A DNA stretch of 64,000 nt from DATFYM01 sp035315065 (GCA_035315065.1 DATFYM010000125.1:16253-80252); one strand, 5' to 3'; numbered from the stretch's first letter, positions 7,996 to 17,269 are shown. Numbers and translations: made by a program. Notes: a model not told the origin generated them from the sequence alone.

Positions 7996-8606
7996 TCGCG
8001 CTGCTCGATTACGGCGCCGGCAACACGGGCTCGGTCCTGCGGGCGGTCCAGTATCTCGGACATCAGGCATGTATCGTCGACCGCGCGGAGCAACTCGCGA
8101 CGGCGAGCAAGATCATTTTCCCCGGTCAGGGGCACTTTGCCACGATGATGCAGGCACTCGAAGAACACCGATTGATGGAGCCGCTGAGGAAGGTGCTGGA
8201 GGAGGCGAAGCCGTTTCTTGGAATCTGCCTCGGCTTGCAAGCGCTTTATGAAGGAAGCGATGAAGCGCCCGGGCTTCCGGGCCTGGGAATTCTGCCGGGG
8301 CGTGTCCGTCGCTTTGAAGGTGTGTTCAAAGTGCCGCACGTCGGCTGGAGCCAGCTTGAAATCAGTCAGGACGGCGCGCCGGAGAGTGGCCTGCTGCGAG
8401 GCATTCCGGATCGCAGCTTCGTCTATTACTGCCACTCGTATTATGGGCCCCAGACTAGGGAGTCCGTCGCCGTCACCGATTACGGGCAGCGCTTCGCCGC
8501 CGCGGTCGAGATGGGCGAGTCGCGTCGACTGTGGGCGGTGCAGTTCCATCCCGAGAAATCAGGTGAGGTGGGCTTGCGCGTACTCAAGAACTTTTTGGAG
8601 CTTTGA
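7992..8606 (+). CDS. hisH: Imidazole glycerol phosphate synthase, glutaminase subunit
   Basis: HisH hydrolyses glutamine and channels ammonia to HisF. The 204-residue class I amidotransferase has the catalytic Cys79 in GICLGLQ and the His186/Glu188 pair in QFHPEKS. The N-terminal LLDYGAGN is typical. Start chosen at ATG 7992, in ATGA overlap with hisB; an 18-codon in-frame extension lies wholly within hisB. Confidence 0.95.
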   Translation: MIALLDYGAGNTGSVLRAVQYLGHQACIVDRAEQLATASKIIFPGQGHFATMMQALEEHRLMEPLRKVLEEAKPFLGICLGLQALYEGSDEAPGLPGLGILPGRVRRFEGVFKVPHVGWSQLEISQDGAPESGLLRGIPDRSFVYYCHSYYGPQTRESVAVTDYGQRFAAAVEMGESRRLWAVQFHPEKSGEVGLRVLKNFLEL

Positions 8607-8615
8607 AGGTGCTGT

Positions 8616-8741
8616 CTGTTGTCCGTGGTCAGTTGTCCGTTGCTAAACAACGGGCTCTTTGGCCGGTGAGAGCTCGTTGGAATCTTGGCTGACCAGGCGG
8701 CGACGCGCGGCGACGGACAACGGACCACGGACCACTGACAA
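8616..8741. repeat. Heptamer-repeat hairpin, GTTGTCC/GTGGTCA family, between hisH and hisF
   Basis: The left arm 8616-8642 (GTTGTCC, GTGGTCA, GTTGTCC) pairs with 8709-8741 (GGACAACGGACCACGGACCA). The right arm ends one base before the hisF ATG, so hisF has no ordinary Shine-Dalgarno. Confidence 0.85.
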
Positions 8742-9569
8742 ATGTTCGCAAAACGAATCATTCCCTGTCTCGATTGCAAGGACGGCCGCGTGGTGAAGGG
8801 TGTCCGCTTCGTGGACCTGCGCGACGCCGGCGATCCCGGGGACCTGGCGGAAATTTACAATCGCGCGGGCGCGGATGAACTCGTGATGCTGGATATCTCG
8901 GCATCGCGCGAGGGTCGGGCGACGCTCATGGACACAGTGAATCGCGTGGCGCGACGGCTGTTCATTCCTCTTACGGTGGGCGGAGGGGTGCGCGCCGTGG
9001 ATGACGCGCGGCGGTTGTTGGCGGCGGGCGCGGACAAGGTGGCGATCAACACTGCGGCGGTCGAGACGCCGGATTTGATCGGCGAACTGGCGACGCGGTT
9101 CGGAAGCCAGGCGGTAGTCGTGGCGATTGACGCACGACGCAGCGCCGTGAGCGAGAGCGCGAACGAGGCAACCCGTTGGCGAGTGCTCACCTACGGAGGT
9201 ACGCACGAGACGGAGCTGGATGCCGTCGAGTGGGCCGGCCGGGTCGAATCCCTCGGTGCAGGAGAAATCCTGCTGACTTCCATGGACGCGGACGGCACGC
9301 AGTCGGGGTTCGACTGCGAATTGACTTCCACGGTCTCGCACGCCGTCCACATTCCGGTGATCGCTTCGGGCGGAGCAGGTTCGCCCGCCCACTTTGCGGA
9401 GGTCTTTCTGCGTGGCGCTGCCGACGCGGCGCTCGCGGCCTCCATTTTTCACTTCGATCAGCACACCATTCGCGGACTGAAGGAGTATCTGAGCGCGGCG
9501 GGTGTGCCGATGCGGTTGTGCGAAGTAGTCGAAAGTCGAAGGCCAGAAGCAGTGGCGAGTGGCGAGTGA
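8742..9569 (+). CDS. hisF: Imidazole glycerol phosphate synthase, cyclase subunit
   Basis: HisF makes IGP and AICAR from PRFAR with ammonia from HisH. The 275-residue (beta/alpha)8 barrel has catalytic Asp11 (IIPCLDCKDG) and the second Asp in VVAIDARR, plus LTVGGGVR and IPVIASGGAG phosphate-binding loops. The usual length is about 255; the extra tail ESRRPEAVASGE is encoded by heptamer arms (TCGAAAG then AGTGGCG), and the stop falls inside the array. Confidence 0.95.
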   Translation: MFAKRIIPCLDCKDGRVVKGVRFVDLRDAGDPGDLAEIYNRAGADELVMLDISASREGRATLMDTVNRVARRLFIPLTVGGGVRAVDDARRLLAAGADKVAINTAAVETPDLIGELATRFGSQAVVVAIDARRSAVSESANEATRWRVLTYGGTHETELDAVEWAGRVESLGAGEILLTSMDADGTQSGFDCELTSTVSHAVHIPVIASGGAGSPAHFAEVFLRGAADAALAASIFHFDQHTIRGLKEYLSAAGVPMRLCEVVESRRPEAVASGE

Positions 9570-9674
9570 CGAGTGACGAGAAGACGGTTTCGGTTTTGTC
9601 TTCGTCTTCGCTAGCCACTCGCCACCAGCCACTAGCCACTGCTTTCGACCTTCAACCTTCGACTCTTCGACTGG
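9525..9674. repeat. Nested heptamer-repeat hairpin between hisF and hisA
   Basis: Two families are stacked. The outer AGTCGAAAGTCGAAGG (9527-9542) pairs with 9644-9672. The inner AGTGGCG/AGTGACG (9551-9580) pairs with 9612-9640. The left side overlaps the hisF 3' end. Confidence 0.88.
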
Positions 9675-9680
9675 CTTTCA

Positions 9681-10370
9681 ATGATTATTCCGTGCATCGA
9701 TCTGATGGGTCGGAAAGTGGTCCAGCTTGTTCAGGGCAACGAGCATCGAAAAGCTCTGGAATTGCCGGACCCGCTAGCCGTCCTCGAGAAATTCGGCGGC
9801 TACCGCGAGCTCCAGGTGATCGACCTCGACGCCGCCATGGGACGCGAGCCGCAAGCCGATATTGTCCGTCAGCTCTGTCAACGCAAACCGTGCCGTATCG
9901 GCGGTGGCATTCGCTCGATTGATCGAGCGCGCGAGGTGGTGAGCGACGGTGCGAGTAAGGTGATCATCGGCAGCGCGGCCTTCACGCCGCAAGGAATCAA
10001 CGATGGGTTTCTGAAAGAACTATCGGGTGTGGTACCGCGCGAGAAGATCATGATTGCGGTCGACTGCGTTGGCGACCGCGTAGCGATTCACGGTTGGAAG
10101 ACCGTCCTGCCGGTCACGGCCCGCGAGGCTCTGCCGCAGCTCGAGCCTTACTGCTCCGAGTTTCTCTCGACGTGCATCGATGTAGAAGGCCAACTGCGGG
10201 GTACCAACCTCGCTTGGTTTCGTACTCTGCGCTCGGCGACTCAGTTGCCGATCACCGCAGCGGGAGGCATTACGACCAGCGAAGAAATCGTGGCGCTCGA
10301 AGCTATGGGAATGAACGCGGCGCTTGGAATGTCGATCTACCGGGAGGTCTTCCCGGAGTTGTTCCGGTAG
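9681..10370 (+). CDS. hisA: ProFAR isomerase (HisA)
   Basis: HisA isomerises ProFAR to PRFAR just before the HisHF step. The 229-residue barrel shows catalytic Asp7 (MIIPCIDLMGRKVVQL), the second acid in MIAVDCVGDRVAI, CRIGGGIRS and ITAAGGITT phosphate loops, and TCIDVEGQLRGTN. Last gene of the operon; it converges on alr with a gap of only 7 nt. The order I-G-D-C-B-H-F-A leaves out hisE (PR-ATP pyrophosphohydrolase), which must be encoded elsewhere. Confidence 0.9.
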   Translation: MIIPCIDLMGRKVVQLVQGNEHRKALELPDPLAVLEKFGGYRELQVIDLDAAMGREPQADIVRQLCQRKPCRIGGGIRSIDRAREVVSDGASKVIIGSAAFTPQGINDGFLKELSGVVPREKIMIAVDCVGDRVAIHGWKTVLPVTAREALPQLEPYCSEFLSTCIDVEGQLRGTNLAWFRTLRSATQLPITAAGGITTSEEIVALEAMGMNAALGMSIYREVFPELFR

Positions 10371-10377
10371 GCGGGAC

Positions 10378-11559
10378 TCAATCGACGTAGATGCGTGGCA
10401 CGCGCTTGCCGATGGAGCAGAGGACTTCGTAAGGCACGGTATCCAGTTGCTGGGCGATCTCCAGCGCGGTGATGGAGCAGTGATCCGACTGGCCGATCAG
10501 GATCACCTCGTCGGCGACACTGACGCCGGGAATGTCGGTCACGTCGAGCAGCGTGAGGTCCATGCTGATGTGGCCGACGATCCTCGCGCATTGACCGCGC
10601 ACGATAGCGCGGCCGCGGTTGGAGAGCGCCCGGCTAAGCCCATCTGCGTAGCCTACAGGAACGGTAGCGATGCGCGAAAGTCGACGGGTGTGAAAGGCGG
10701 CGCCGTATCCCAGCGGCGTTCCGGCCGGCACATCCTTCAGGTAGACCACGCGCGACTTGAAGGTGAGGATGGGTTCGAACGGCGGCACGTCGGGTGGCTC
10801 GCGGCCCGGGGGCAAAATCAGCGGCAGCCAGTAGCCGTAGAGCAGCGCGCCGATGCGGATCAGGTTCTCGGGAAAGTCGCGGCGAGTCAGCAGGGCGGCG
10901 CTGTTCGAGACGTGAACCCATTCCGGGTTGATGCCGAGCCGGCGCAGTTCGGCGAGCGCGGCGTTGAACAAGGCCATTTGCTCATCGGTCTGGGTCGAGA
11001 CCAGGTCCGGGGCCGAGGCTAGGTGAGTCATCAGGCCACTCAGTCGCAGGCCGGCCGTGCCGTCCTTCAAGGCGGCATTTCGTTCGAGGTCGCGAAAGTG
11101 GTCGACGAAGGACGCGAGGCGACCCGGCGGCATTCCCAGGCGACCCAGACCGGTATCGATCTTCAGGTGAAACTCGATAGGCTGGTTGTGGCGGCGCGCG
11201 CACTCGGCGTAGGTATCGAGGCGAGCGGTGGAAGAGACACTCGGCGTGAGTTGATAGTGAACCAAGTCCGACGGGTCGCTCATGTACAGCCCGCCCAGCA
11301 GCAGGATGGGCTGGCGGATTTCAGCATCGCGCAGTTCGACGGCTTCCTCGACGGTGGCGACACCGAAGCAGTCGGCTCCCGCCTCGGCCAGACGCCTGGC
11401 CAGGGGCACGGCGCCGTGACCGTAGGCGTCGGCCTTGATCACCGCCATCACCTTCCGCTCGCCCGCCAGGCGCCGAACGCGGCTGAAGTTCCGGCCCAGC
11501 GCCGAGAGCGAGATCTCAACCCAGGTGGGGCGCAGGAGTCTCTGGTATATGTTGCTCAC
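10378..11559 (-). CDS. alr: Alanine racemase
   Basis: Alr interconverts L- and D-alanine for peptidoglycan. The 393-residue fold type III PLP enzyme has PLP-Lys42 in AVIKADAYGHGA and the catalytic Tyr region GYGAAF, along with RIVGHISMDLTLLDV. It starts at GTG 11559, 17 nt after dnaB stops, so it is probably co-transcribed with dnaB. Confidence 0.94.
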   Translation of the reverse strand: MSNIYQRLLRPTWVEISLSALGRNFSRVRRLAGERKVMAVIKADAYGHGAVPLARRLAEAGADCFGVATVEEAVELRDAEIRQPILLLGGLYMSDPSDLVHYQLTPSVSSTARLDTYAECARRHNQPIEFHLKIDTGLGRLGMPPGRLASFVDHFRDLERNAALKDGTAGLRLSGLMTHLASAPDLVSTQTDEQMALFNAALAELRRLGINPEWVHVSNSAALLTRRDFPENLIRIGALLYGYWLPLILPPGREPPDVPPFEPILTFKSRVVYLKDVPAGTPLGYGAAFHTRRLSRIATVPVGYADGLSRALSNRGRAIVRGQCARIVGHISMDLTLLDVTDIPGVSVADEVILIGQSDHCSITALEIAQQLDTVPYEVLCSIGKRVPRIYVD

Positions 11560-11577
11560 GGCGGTGTCGTGGGGCTC

Positions 11578-12951
11578 TCATTCCTCCCATGCTTTCTCGG
11601 TGCGAGCAGCATTTTCAAATCGGGTGTAGGGCTTCAGAAAGACCAGCGGCACATCGCCCGTAGGACCGTTGCGCTGCTTGCCGACGATCAACTTCACCTC
11701 GAAGCCAGGCTCGTCCTCTTGCTCTTCGCTCTTCCGGGGCGCGCGATAGATGAAGATCACCACGTCGGCATCCTGCTCGATCGATCCGGACTCGCGCAGG
11801 TCGGAGAGTTGCGGCTTCTGTCCGGGCCGCTGCTCCGGAGCGCGGCTCAACTGCGAGAGCGCCACCACCGGGACCTTGAGTTCCTTGGCGATGCTCTTCA
11901 AGGCGCGCGAGATGAACGAGACCTCCTGGGTTCGATTCTCATAGCGCCCACCGGGCGACCCACCGGTGACCAACTGGAGGTAATCGACGACGAGCATGTC
12001 GAGCCCCTTTTCCTCCTTGAGCCGCCGCGCTTTGGTGCGGATTTGCATCACGTTGAGGGCGGCGCTGTCCTCAATGTAGAGGGGCGCTTCCGCCAACCGT
12101 CCCAGCGCCCGCATCATCTTGTCCCAATCCTCCCGGCTGGAGAAGCCGGTGCGAAGCTTGTGGCTGTCGATGCCCGCTTCCGAGCACAGCAGCCGCGTCA
12201 CCAGCGATTCCTTGCTCATCTCGAGCGAGAAGACTCCCACCTTCTTCTTGTGCTGGGTGGCGGCGTTGGCGGCGATGTTGAGCGCCAGCGCCGTCTTGCC
12301 CACCGAAGGCCGCGCCGCGATGATGATCAGCTCTCCCGGCTGAAACCCCGAGGTCATGCTATCGAGATCGACGAAGCCGGTTTCGACGCCGGTCACGCGC
12401 TTGCCCTGGTCGAACAGGACGTCGATGGTGCCGAAGCTAGACTTGACGATCTCGTGGATCGCCATAAATCCCGATTGCACGTGCTGGCCGGCGATCTCGA
12501 AGATCTGGCTTTGGGCGAGGTCGATCAGCTCTTCCGGATCGTCGTTGCCTTCCATGCAGCGGGCGATGACCCTATTGGAGGCGTTGATGAGCCGGCGCAT
12601 TACCGACTTGTCCTTGACGATGCGCGAGTACTCCATCACGCTCGCCGTAGCGCCGATCGGCACGCCGTCCATCAGCGATGCCAGATAGGCAGCACCGCCG
12701 ACCTTCTCAAGCAGCCCGAGTTTTCCAAGTTCATCCGAGAGGGAGACGAGTTCGATGGAGCGGTTCCGCTCCGAAAGCTCCAGCATCCTCTCAAAGATGA
12801 CGCGATGGGAGTCGGAGAAGAAGTCATCCTTGCCGACGAACTCGAGGGCGACGTTCAGGGCTTGATGGTCGACCAGGATGGAGCCGAGCAGCGCGCGTTC
12901 GGCTTCGAGGTTGTGGGGAAACGTTCTTTCGCTCACCGCGGCCGCCGGCAT
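11578..12951 (-). CDS. dnaB: Replicative DNA helicase
   Basis: Hexameric helicase that unwinds DNA ahead of the replisome. From ATG 12951 it has 457 residues, with an N-terminal DnaG-interaction domain (LEAERALLGSIL) and a RecA-like C-terminal domain: Walker A ARPSVGKTALALNIA, Walker B MLVVDYLQLV and the LSDLRESGSIEQDADVVIF block. A TTG start ten codons upstream is possible. No intein is seen. It follows rplI, a gene order common in bacteria. Confidence 0.95.
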   Translation of the reverse strand: MPAAAVSERTFPHNLEAERALLGSILVDHQALNVALEFVGKDDFFSDSHRVIFERMLELSERNRSIELVSLSDELGKLGLLEKVGGAAYLASLMDGVPIGATASVMEYSRIVKDKSVMRRLINASNRVIARCMEGNDDPEELIDLAQSQIFEIAGQHVQSGFMAIHEIVKSSFGTIDVLFDQGKRVTGVETGFVDLDSMTSGFQPGELIIIAARPSVGKTALALNIAANAATQHKKKVGVFSLEMSKESLVTRLLCSEAGIDSHKLRTGFSSREDWDKMMRALGRLAEAPLYIEDSAALNVMQIRTKARRLKEEKGLDMLVVDYLQLVTGGSPGGRYENRTQEVSFISRALKSIAKELKVPVVALSQLSRAPEQRPGQKPQLSDLRESGSIEQDADVVIFIYRAPRKSEEQEDEPGFEVKLIVGKQRNGPTGDVPLVFLKPYTRFENAARTEKAWEE

Positions 12952-12994
12952 GGAATTGGTGATGATCCCAAAAATTCCCAATGTCTGGAAACCG

Positions 12995-13003
12995 ATTATA
13001 CCA
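12995..13003 (-). promoter_or_regulatory. Extended -10 promoter element for dnaB
   Basis: On the minus strand TGGTATAAT (a TGn extended -10 with a perfect TATAAT) lies about 45 nt upstream of the dnaB ATG. No good -35 is visible, as is usual for extended -10 promoters. Confidence 0.45.
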
Positions 13004-13028
13004 GTTCGGGGAAGGGGGAAAGAAGAAC

Positions 13029-13110
13029 TGATTCCGGGCGCTCAGCAATGAGCGATGAGCCATGAGCCATTGAAAAAGAAGCCGCGCTGACCGCTGACAA
13101 CCTTAAGCCA
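13029..13110. repeat. Lone heptamer arms upstream of dnaB
   Basis: GCAATGA/GCGATGA/GCCATGA/GCCATTG (about 13042-13070) is a clean heptamer array without a visible partner arm. A short GCTGACC arm follows at about 13087-13102. Confidence 0.6.
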
Positions 13111-13159
13111 CTCAATCACTGATCATCCGAGGACTCGATCGCTCACGGCGATGCTTCGA

Positions 13160-13690
13160 TTACTTCTCTGCCGCAGGTGGAGCCGGCGCGGCAGGCTCCG
13201 CGGCTGTGGCCGGGGCGGCCGGAGGAGCAGCGGCTGGCGCGACGGGCGCGTCGCTCTCCACCTTGACCTTGATGATCGCAGACACTTCGCGATGGAGCTT
13301 GATCGGCACGTCGTACTCGCCCACCAGCTTCAACGGGGTGGGAAGCTGGATCTTGCGTCGGTCCATCTGATAGCCCTGCTCCGCCAGTTTCTCGGCGATG
13401 TCGATGGCCGTCACGGAGCCGAACAGCGTTCCATGTTCGCCGGCTTTGCGAGTGAACTTCACACTGACGCCCTGCATGATCGTCGCCAGATCCTCGGCCT
13501 CGCCTTTTTCCTTGGCGGAGAGCTTCAGGAACTTCACGCGCTGCTGTTCCACCCACTTCTTGTTCTGAGTGGTGGCGGCAATGGCCAGCTTCTTGGGCAA
13601 AAGGAAATTGCGCCCGTAGCCGCCCGCCACCTTCACAATTTGCCCGCGCGTGCCGAGCTTTTCGACATCCTCGAGAAGAATGACTTCCAT
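13160..13690 (-). CDS. rplI: 50S ribosomal protein L9
   Basis: 176 residues. The N-terminal domain matches L9 (MEVILLEDVEKLGTRGQIVKVAGGYGRNFLLP) followed by the long connecting helix and the C-terminal domain (GSVTAIDIAEKL onward). About 27 extra C-terminal residues are almost all Ala/Pro with a few Glu, a low-complexity tail not needed for the L9 fold. Part of the rpsF-rpsR-rplI set. Confidence 0.96.
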   Translation of the reverse strand: MEVILLEDVEKLGTRGQIVKVAGGYGRNFLLPKKLAIAATTQNKKWVEQQRVKFLKLSAKEKGEAEDLATIMQGVSVKFTRKAGEHGTLFGSVTAIDIAEKLAEQGYQMDRRKIQLPTPLKLVGEYDVPIKLHREVSAIIKVKVESDAPVAPAAAPPAAPATAAEPAAPAPPAAEK

Positions 13691-13867
13691 GTTTAGCCCT
13701 CAAGTCCTCAGCGATCTACCTTGCAGCAGAAGCGCTTTGATCATGGCGATCACGGGTGATTTCAAATGCCATCGACACCGGAAGTTCGATCGTCGCGCCG
13801 TGGCCGTTTCTCGTCCCCTCGGGACGAGAACTGAGATGCTGACGGCTGACCGTTGATTGCTGTTCTC

Positions 13868-14167
<300 letters not shown>

Positions 14168-14181
14168 AGCCTTTGACTCCT

Positions 14182-14589
14182 TCACGCCTGAGCTGCTTCC
14201 GCTTCTGCCGGGAAGATGGCAGGCGGGGCAGCGGGCTTGGGCCGGCGCTTCTTGGACTCCTGCCGAACCCGTGCCGCCTTCATCTTTTCAGCCCGCTTGA
14301 GCTCCTCATCGGTGCGCACCGTCATGAACTTGATCACCGGATCCGCCACCTTCAGACGGCGCTCCAGTTCCTTCACCATGTCCCCGCTGCCTTCGAAGAC
14401 AAGTAGGAGGTACAGGCCCTCGCGCTGGCGCCGGACCCGATAGGCCAGCCGACGGCGGCCCATCTTCTCCGCCTTTTCGATCTTGCCGCCGGCGGTGGTC
14501 ACTACCCCTTGCAACTGGGTGAGGAGCTTTTCCACGTCCTCTTCCGGGACATCGGTTCGAACGATAAAAATCAATTCGTATTTACGCAT
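14182..14589 (-). CDS. rpsF: 30S ribosomal protein S6
   Basis: 135 residues beginning MRKYELIFIVRTDVPEEDV, with the S6 ferredoxin-like fold and KMGRRRLAYRVRRQREGLYLLLVFE. A C-terminal Lys/Ala-rich tail of about 35 residues extends beyond the core. The stop nearly touches rpsR, which implies an rpsF-rpsR-rplI operon with pth just upstream (6 nt gap). Confidence 0.95.
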   Translation of the reverse strand: MRKYELIFIVRTDVPEEDVEKLLTQLQGVVTTAGGKIEKAEKMGRRRLAYRVRRQREGLYLLLVFEGSGDMVKELERRLKVADPVIKFMTVRTDEELKRAEKMKAARVRQESKKRRPKPAAPPAIFPAEAEAAQA

Positions 14590-14595
14590 AGAACC

Positions 14596-15177
14596 TCAGG
14601 TTGTTGGCGACAGGCCGCGCCGATTATAGCGGTTCATCGCTGTTTCAACGCCTTCCTTCAGGATCACGCCCACCGCCTCGGCGCAACGCTCCACCATCTC
14701 CGCCACGGTTTCGAGATCGGCTTTGCGGAAACGTCCGAGCACGAAATCGCGGCGGTCGCTGACCGGATGCTCCGGCTGGAAGCCCATCCGCACGCGAACG
14801 AAATCATCCGACTGAAGGGCGCCGATCACGGACTTCAGCCCGTTGTGGCTGCCGGCACTGCCCCGCATCCGGATTCGCAGCGAACCGAACGGCAGATCGA
14901 ATTCGTCCACCAGGACGATGAGGTCCTGGACTTCCAGTTCGTACTTCTCGAGCAGCCGGGCGACGGATGAGCCGCTCAGGTTCATGTACGTTTGCGGCTT
15001 GGCCAGCACCACTTCCACGTGTTCCAGCGTGCCGCGGGCTGTCAGCGCCTGAGCTTCCGGCCGCGAAATCTCAACCCCGGCCATTTCGGCTAACCGGTCC
15101 GCCGCCATGAAACCGAGATTGTGCGGCGTCAGGTGGTACTCGTAACCGGGATTGCCAAGGCCGACGACCAATTTCAC
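14596..15177 (-). CDS. pth: Peptidyl-tRNA hydrolase
   Basis: Pth releases peptides from drop-off peptidyl-tRNA. From GTG 15177 it has 193 residues: KLVVGLGNPGYEY, catalytic His in LTPHNLGFMAAD, PQTYMNLSG and the GSAGSHNGLKSVI signature. An in-frame upstream extension translates the heptamer hairpin and was rejected. The start has no recognisable SD because the repeat arm ends right before it. Confidence 0.93.
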   Translation of the reverse strand: MKLVVGLGNPGYEYHLTPHNLGFMAADRLAEMAGVEISRPEAQALTARGTLEHVEVVLAKPQTYMNLSGSSVARLLEKYELEVQDLIVLVDEFDLPFGSLRIRMRGSAGSHNGLKSVIGALQSDDFVRVRMGFQPEHPVSDRRDFVLGRFRKADLETVAEMVERCAEAVGVILKEGVETAMNRYNRRGLSPTT

Positions 15178-15257
15178 GAAACAGTGACAAGTGACAAGTG
15201 GCAAGTGACAAGCGACGATTGACACGCTTCTTCCTGCTCGTCACTCGTCACTGTTTC
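15178..15257. repeat. Heptamer-repeat hairpin, AGTGACA family, between rplY and pth
   Basis: The arm 15178-15212 (ACAGTGACAAGTGACAAGTG and onward) pairs with 15237-15257. On the minus strand the right arm contains the rplY stop codon. Confidence 0.88.
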
Positions 15258-16000
15258 TTGCCTTCCTTCTCCTTTTTCTCGCTCTTGGCAGGCTTCTCGC
15301 TCTTCGCAGCCTTCTCGCCCTTGGCAGGCTCGGCGCCTGCCTCACCCTCCGCCTCCGCCTTGCCCTTCTTGATCACTTCCGGCTCAGCCGGAGCCCCTTC
15401 GGCGGCCACCACCTCAGCCGGTTTCTCCTCCTCCACCACCTTCAGCGCCACGACGTGGACCACCACCTGGGTTTGGTCGGTTACCGCCTTTACCCTCTCC
15501 CCGAGCACCAGATCGGAAACGCGCAGGTTGCGGCCGAGCATCAGTTCGGTGATATCGACGTTGATACGTTCCGGAATATCGTCCGGAAGGCATTCCACCT
15601 CGACCTCACGGAGGACGAACTCCAGGATTCCGCCCTGGACCTTGACGCCTTTTGCCTCGCCGGTGAGGCGAATGGGCACTTTGAGCTGCAAGCGGGTATC
15701 GCTGGCGATGCGGATCATGTCCAAATGCAGCACCTCGCCACGAACGGGCTCCAGTTGCCAATCGCGTAGCATCACCCGCGCCGGAGCTTTGCCCTTGACC
15801 TCCAGCGTGACCAGCACGTTGTGGCCGCCCTCGGAATGGACGATGTTGGAAACCTCCCTCGGGTCCACTGAGATGGGAATGGCCGGGCCACCGCCTCCAT
15901 AGACCACACAGGGGACGCGTCCGGAGCGGCGAAGTCGCCGCGCCGCGTTCTTCCCGAAGTCCTCCCGGGGTTCAGCCTCAATCACTAATCCTTGACCCAT
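15248..16000 (-). CDS. rplY: 50S ribosomal protein L25/Ctc
   Basis: 250 residues in the two-domain Ctc form: an N-terminal 5S rRNA-binding L25 domain (GKNAARRLRRSGRVPCVVYG) and a TL5-like beta domain (DIPERINVDITELMLGRNLRVSDL). A roughly 60-residue Lys/Glu/Ala tail follows (PAKSEKKEKEGKKQ end). The final K-Q-stop is formed by the AGTGACG heptamer arm. Lies between prs and pth as in many bacteria. Confidence 0.94.
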   Translation of the reverse strand: MGQGLVIEAEPREDFGKNAARRLRRSGRVPCVVYGGGGPAIPISVDPREVSNIVHSEGGHNVLVTLEVKGKAPARVMLRDWQLEPVRGEVLHLDMIRIASDTRLQLKVPIRLTGEAKGVKVQGGILEFVLREVEVECLPDDIPERINVDITELMLGRNLRVSDLVLGERVKAVTDQTQVVVHVVALKVVEEEKPAEVVAAEGAPAEPEVIKKGKAEAEGEAGAEPAKGEKAAKSEKPAKSEKKEKEGKKQ

Positions 16001-16019
16001 AACTGTTGGCTCCTTGCCG

Positions 16020-16168
16020 CCGAAACTCGAAATTCGAAATTCGAAACTCGACCCCGCTGCCGGCGGGCAGGCCTTGTATCAGGTGCTGATCGAACCGGAT
16101 TCTCGAGTTTCGATTTTCGAGTTTCTAGTTTCGAGTTTCCAATTTCGAATTTCGAACTTCGAACTTCA
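16020..16168. repeat. Heptamer-repeat hairpin, TTCGAAA family, between prs and rplY
   Basis: The left arm 16021-16050 (CTCGAAATTCGAAATTCGAA) faces a long right arm 16102-16168 of at least seven TTTCGAG/TTTCGAA units. The right end contains the prs stop codon on the minus strand. Confidence 0.88.
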
Positions 16169-17119
16169 AATAAACAGCTTACTCACCGAAGTCTCGTTGT
16201 GAATGGAGGCGATGGCCTCGGCCAGAAGCCTCGCCACGCTCAGAACCTTGATCTTCGGGCACCGCGCGGCCTCGGACGTGAGCGGAATCGAGTTGGTGGT
16301 AACCACCTGCTCCAGCGGAGCCTCGACGACCTTTTGCACCGCGTCCCCGGCGAACACTCCGTGAGTGCAGCAGGCATAGACTTTGCTGGCCCCTTGATCT
16401 TTGAGAGCCCAAGCACCCAGCGTCAGCGTGCCCGCAGTATCAACCATGTCATCGACGATCAGGCACGTCTTGTTGGCGACCTGGCCGATCACGTTCATCA
16501 CTTCCACCTTCTGGGCGTCCTCGCGGCGCTTGTCAAGGATGGCCAGCGGCACGCCCATCCGCTTGGCAAAAGCCCGCGCCCGCTCCACGCCGCCCGGATC
16601 GGGCGAGACCACCACCAGGTTCTTCAGCTTCAAGCGCTTGAAATACCCCACGGTGACCGGAGTGGCGAACAGGTGGTCCACCGGAATGTTGAAATAGCCC
16701 TGAATCTGTCCCGCGTGCAGGTCGAGCGCCAGCACCCGATCAGTGCCCGCCGAGGTCAAAATGTCCGCCACTAGCTTGGAGGAAATAGGAACGCGAGGCC
16801 GATCTTTGCGATCCTGCCGCGCGTACCCGTAGTAGGGAATCACGGCGGTGATGCGGTCGGCAGAAGCACGGCGCAACGCGTCCAGCATGATCAGCAGTTC
16901 CATCAGGTTCTCATTCACCGGCCGGCAGGTGGGCTGGATCATAAACACATCCGTCCCGCGCACGTTTTCCAGGATCTGCAGCCGGACCTCTCCATCCGGG
17001 AAGCGATCCACGCTCGCCTTGCCCACTTTGACGCGAAGACACTGAGCAATCTCGTGCGCCAGCGCTGGGTGCGCGTTCCCGGTGAAGATTTTCAGAGGGT
17101 GTCGGTTGTTGCCGGGCAT
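16166..17119 (-). CDS. prs: Ribose-phosphate pyrophosphokinase
   Basis: Makes PRPP from ribose-5-phosphate and ATP, feeding nucleotide, His and Trp synthesis (it supplies HisG encoded in this window). 317 residues with class I motifs: DVFMIQPTCRPVNENLMELLIM, YYGYARQDRKD, DLHAGQIQGYFN, VVSPDPGGVERA and the PRPP loop LIVDDMVDTAGTL. The stop codon TGA falls in a degenerate TTTGAAG unit of the heptamer array. Confidence 0.96.
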   Translation of the reverse strand: MPGNNRHPLKIFTGNAHPALAHEIAQCLRVKVGKASVDRFPDGEVRLQILENVRGTDVFMIQPTCRPVNENLMELLIMLDALRRASADRITAVIPYYGYARQDRKDRPRVPISSKLVADILTSAGTDRVLALDLHAGQIQGYFNIPVDHLFATPVTVGYFKRLKLKNLVVVSPDPGGVERARAFAKRMGVPLAILDKRREDAQKVEVMNVIGQVANKTCLIVDDMVDTAGTLTLGAWALKDQGASKVYACCTHGVFAGDAVQKVVEAPLEQVVTTNSIPLTSEAARCPKIKVLSVARLLAEAIASIHNETSVSKLFI

Positions 17120-17189
17120 CGTTCCTCGGGCTTGAAGGTTCTTGCCATCAACTTAAGACGCTGAGTATAACTTCGTAATCTGCAAAGGT

Positions 17190-17263
17190 TGGCTGGGAGG
17201 CCTGGACTCGAACCAGGGTTCCATGCTCCAAAGGCATGTGTCCTACCGCTGGACGACCTCCCA
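17190..17263 (-). tRNA. tRNA-Gln (anticodon TTG)
   Basis: The minus strand folds into a cloverleaf: acceptor TGGGAGG/CCTCCCA, anticodon stem CATGC/GCATG with loop CTTTGGA (anticodon TTG), and T-arm GGTTCGAGTCC. The discriminator is G and the CCA end is encoded. Lies between ispE and prs, in the same orientation. Confidence 0.95.
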
Positions 17264-17269
17264 GCAAAT

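Noticed and set aside
11023..13065. 680-codon plus-strand ORF opposite alr and dnaB
   Set aside because: It is the antisense shadow of two certain genes in high-GC sequence.
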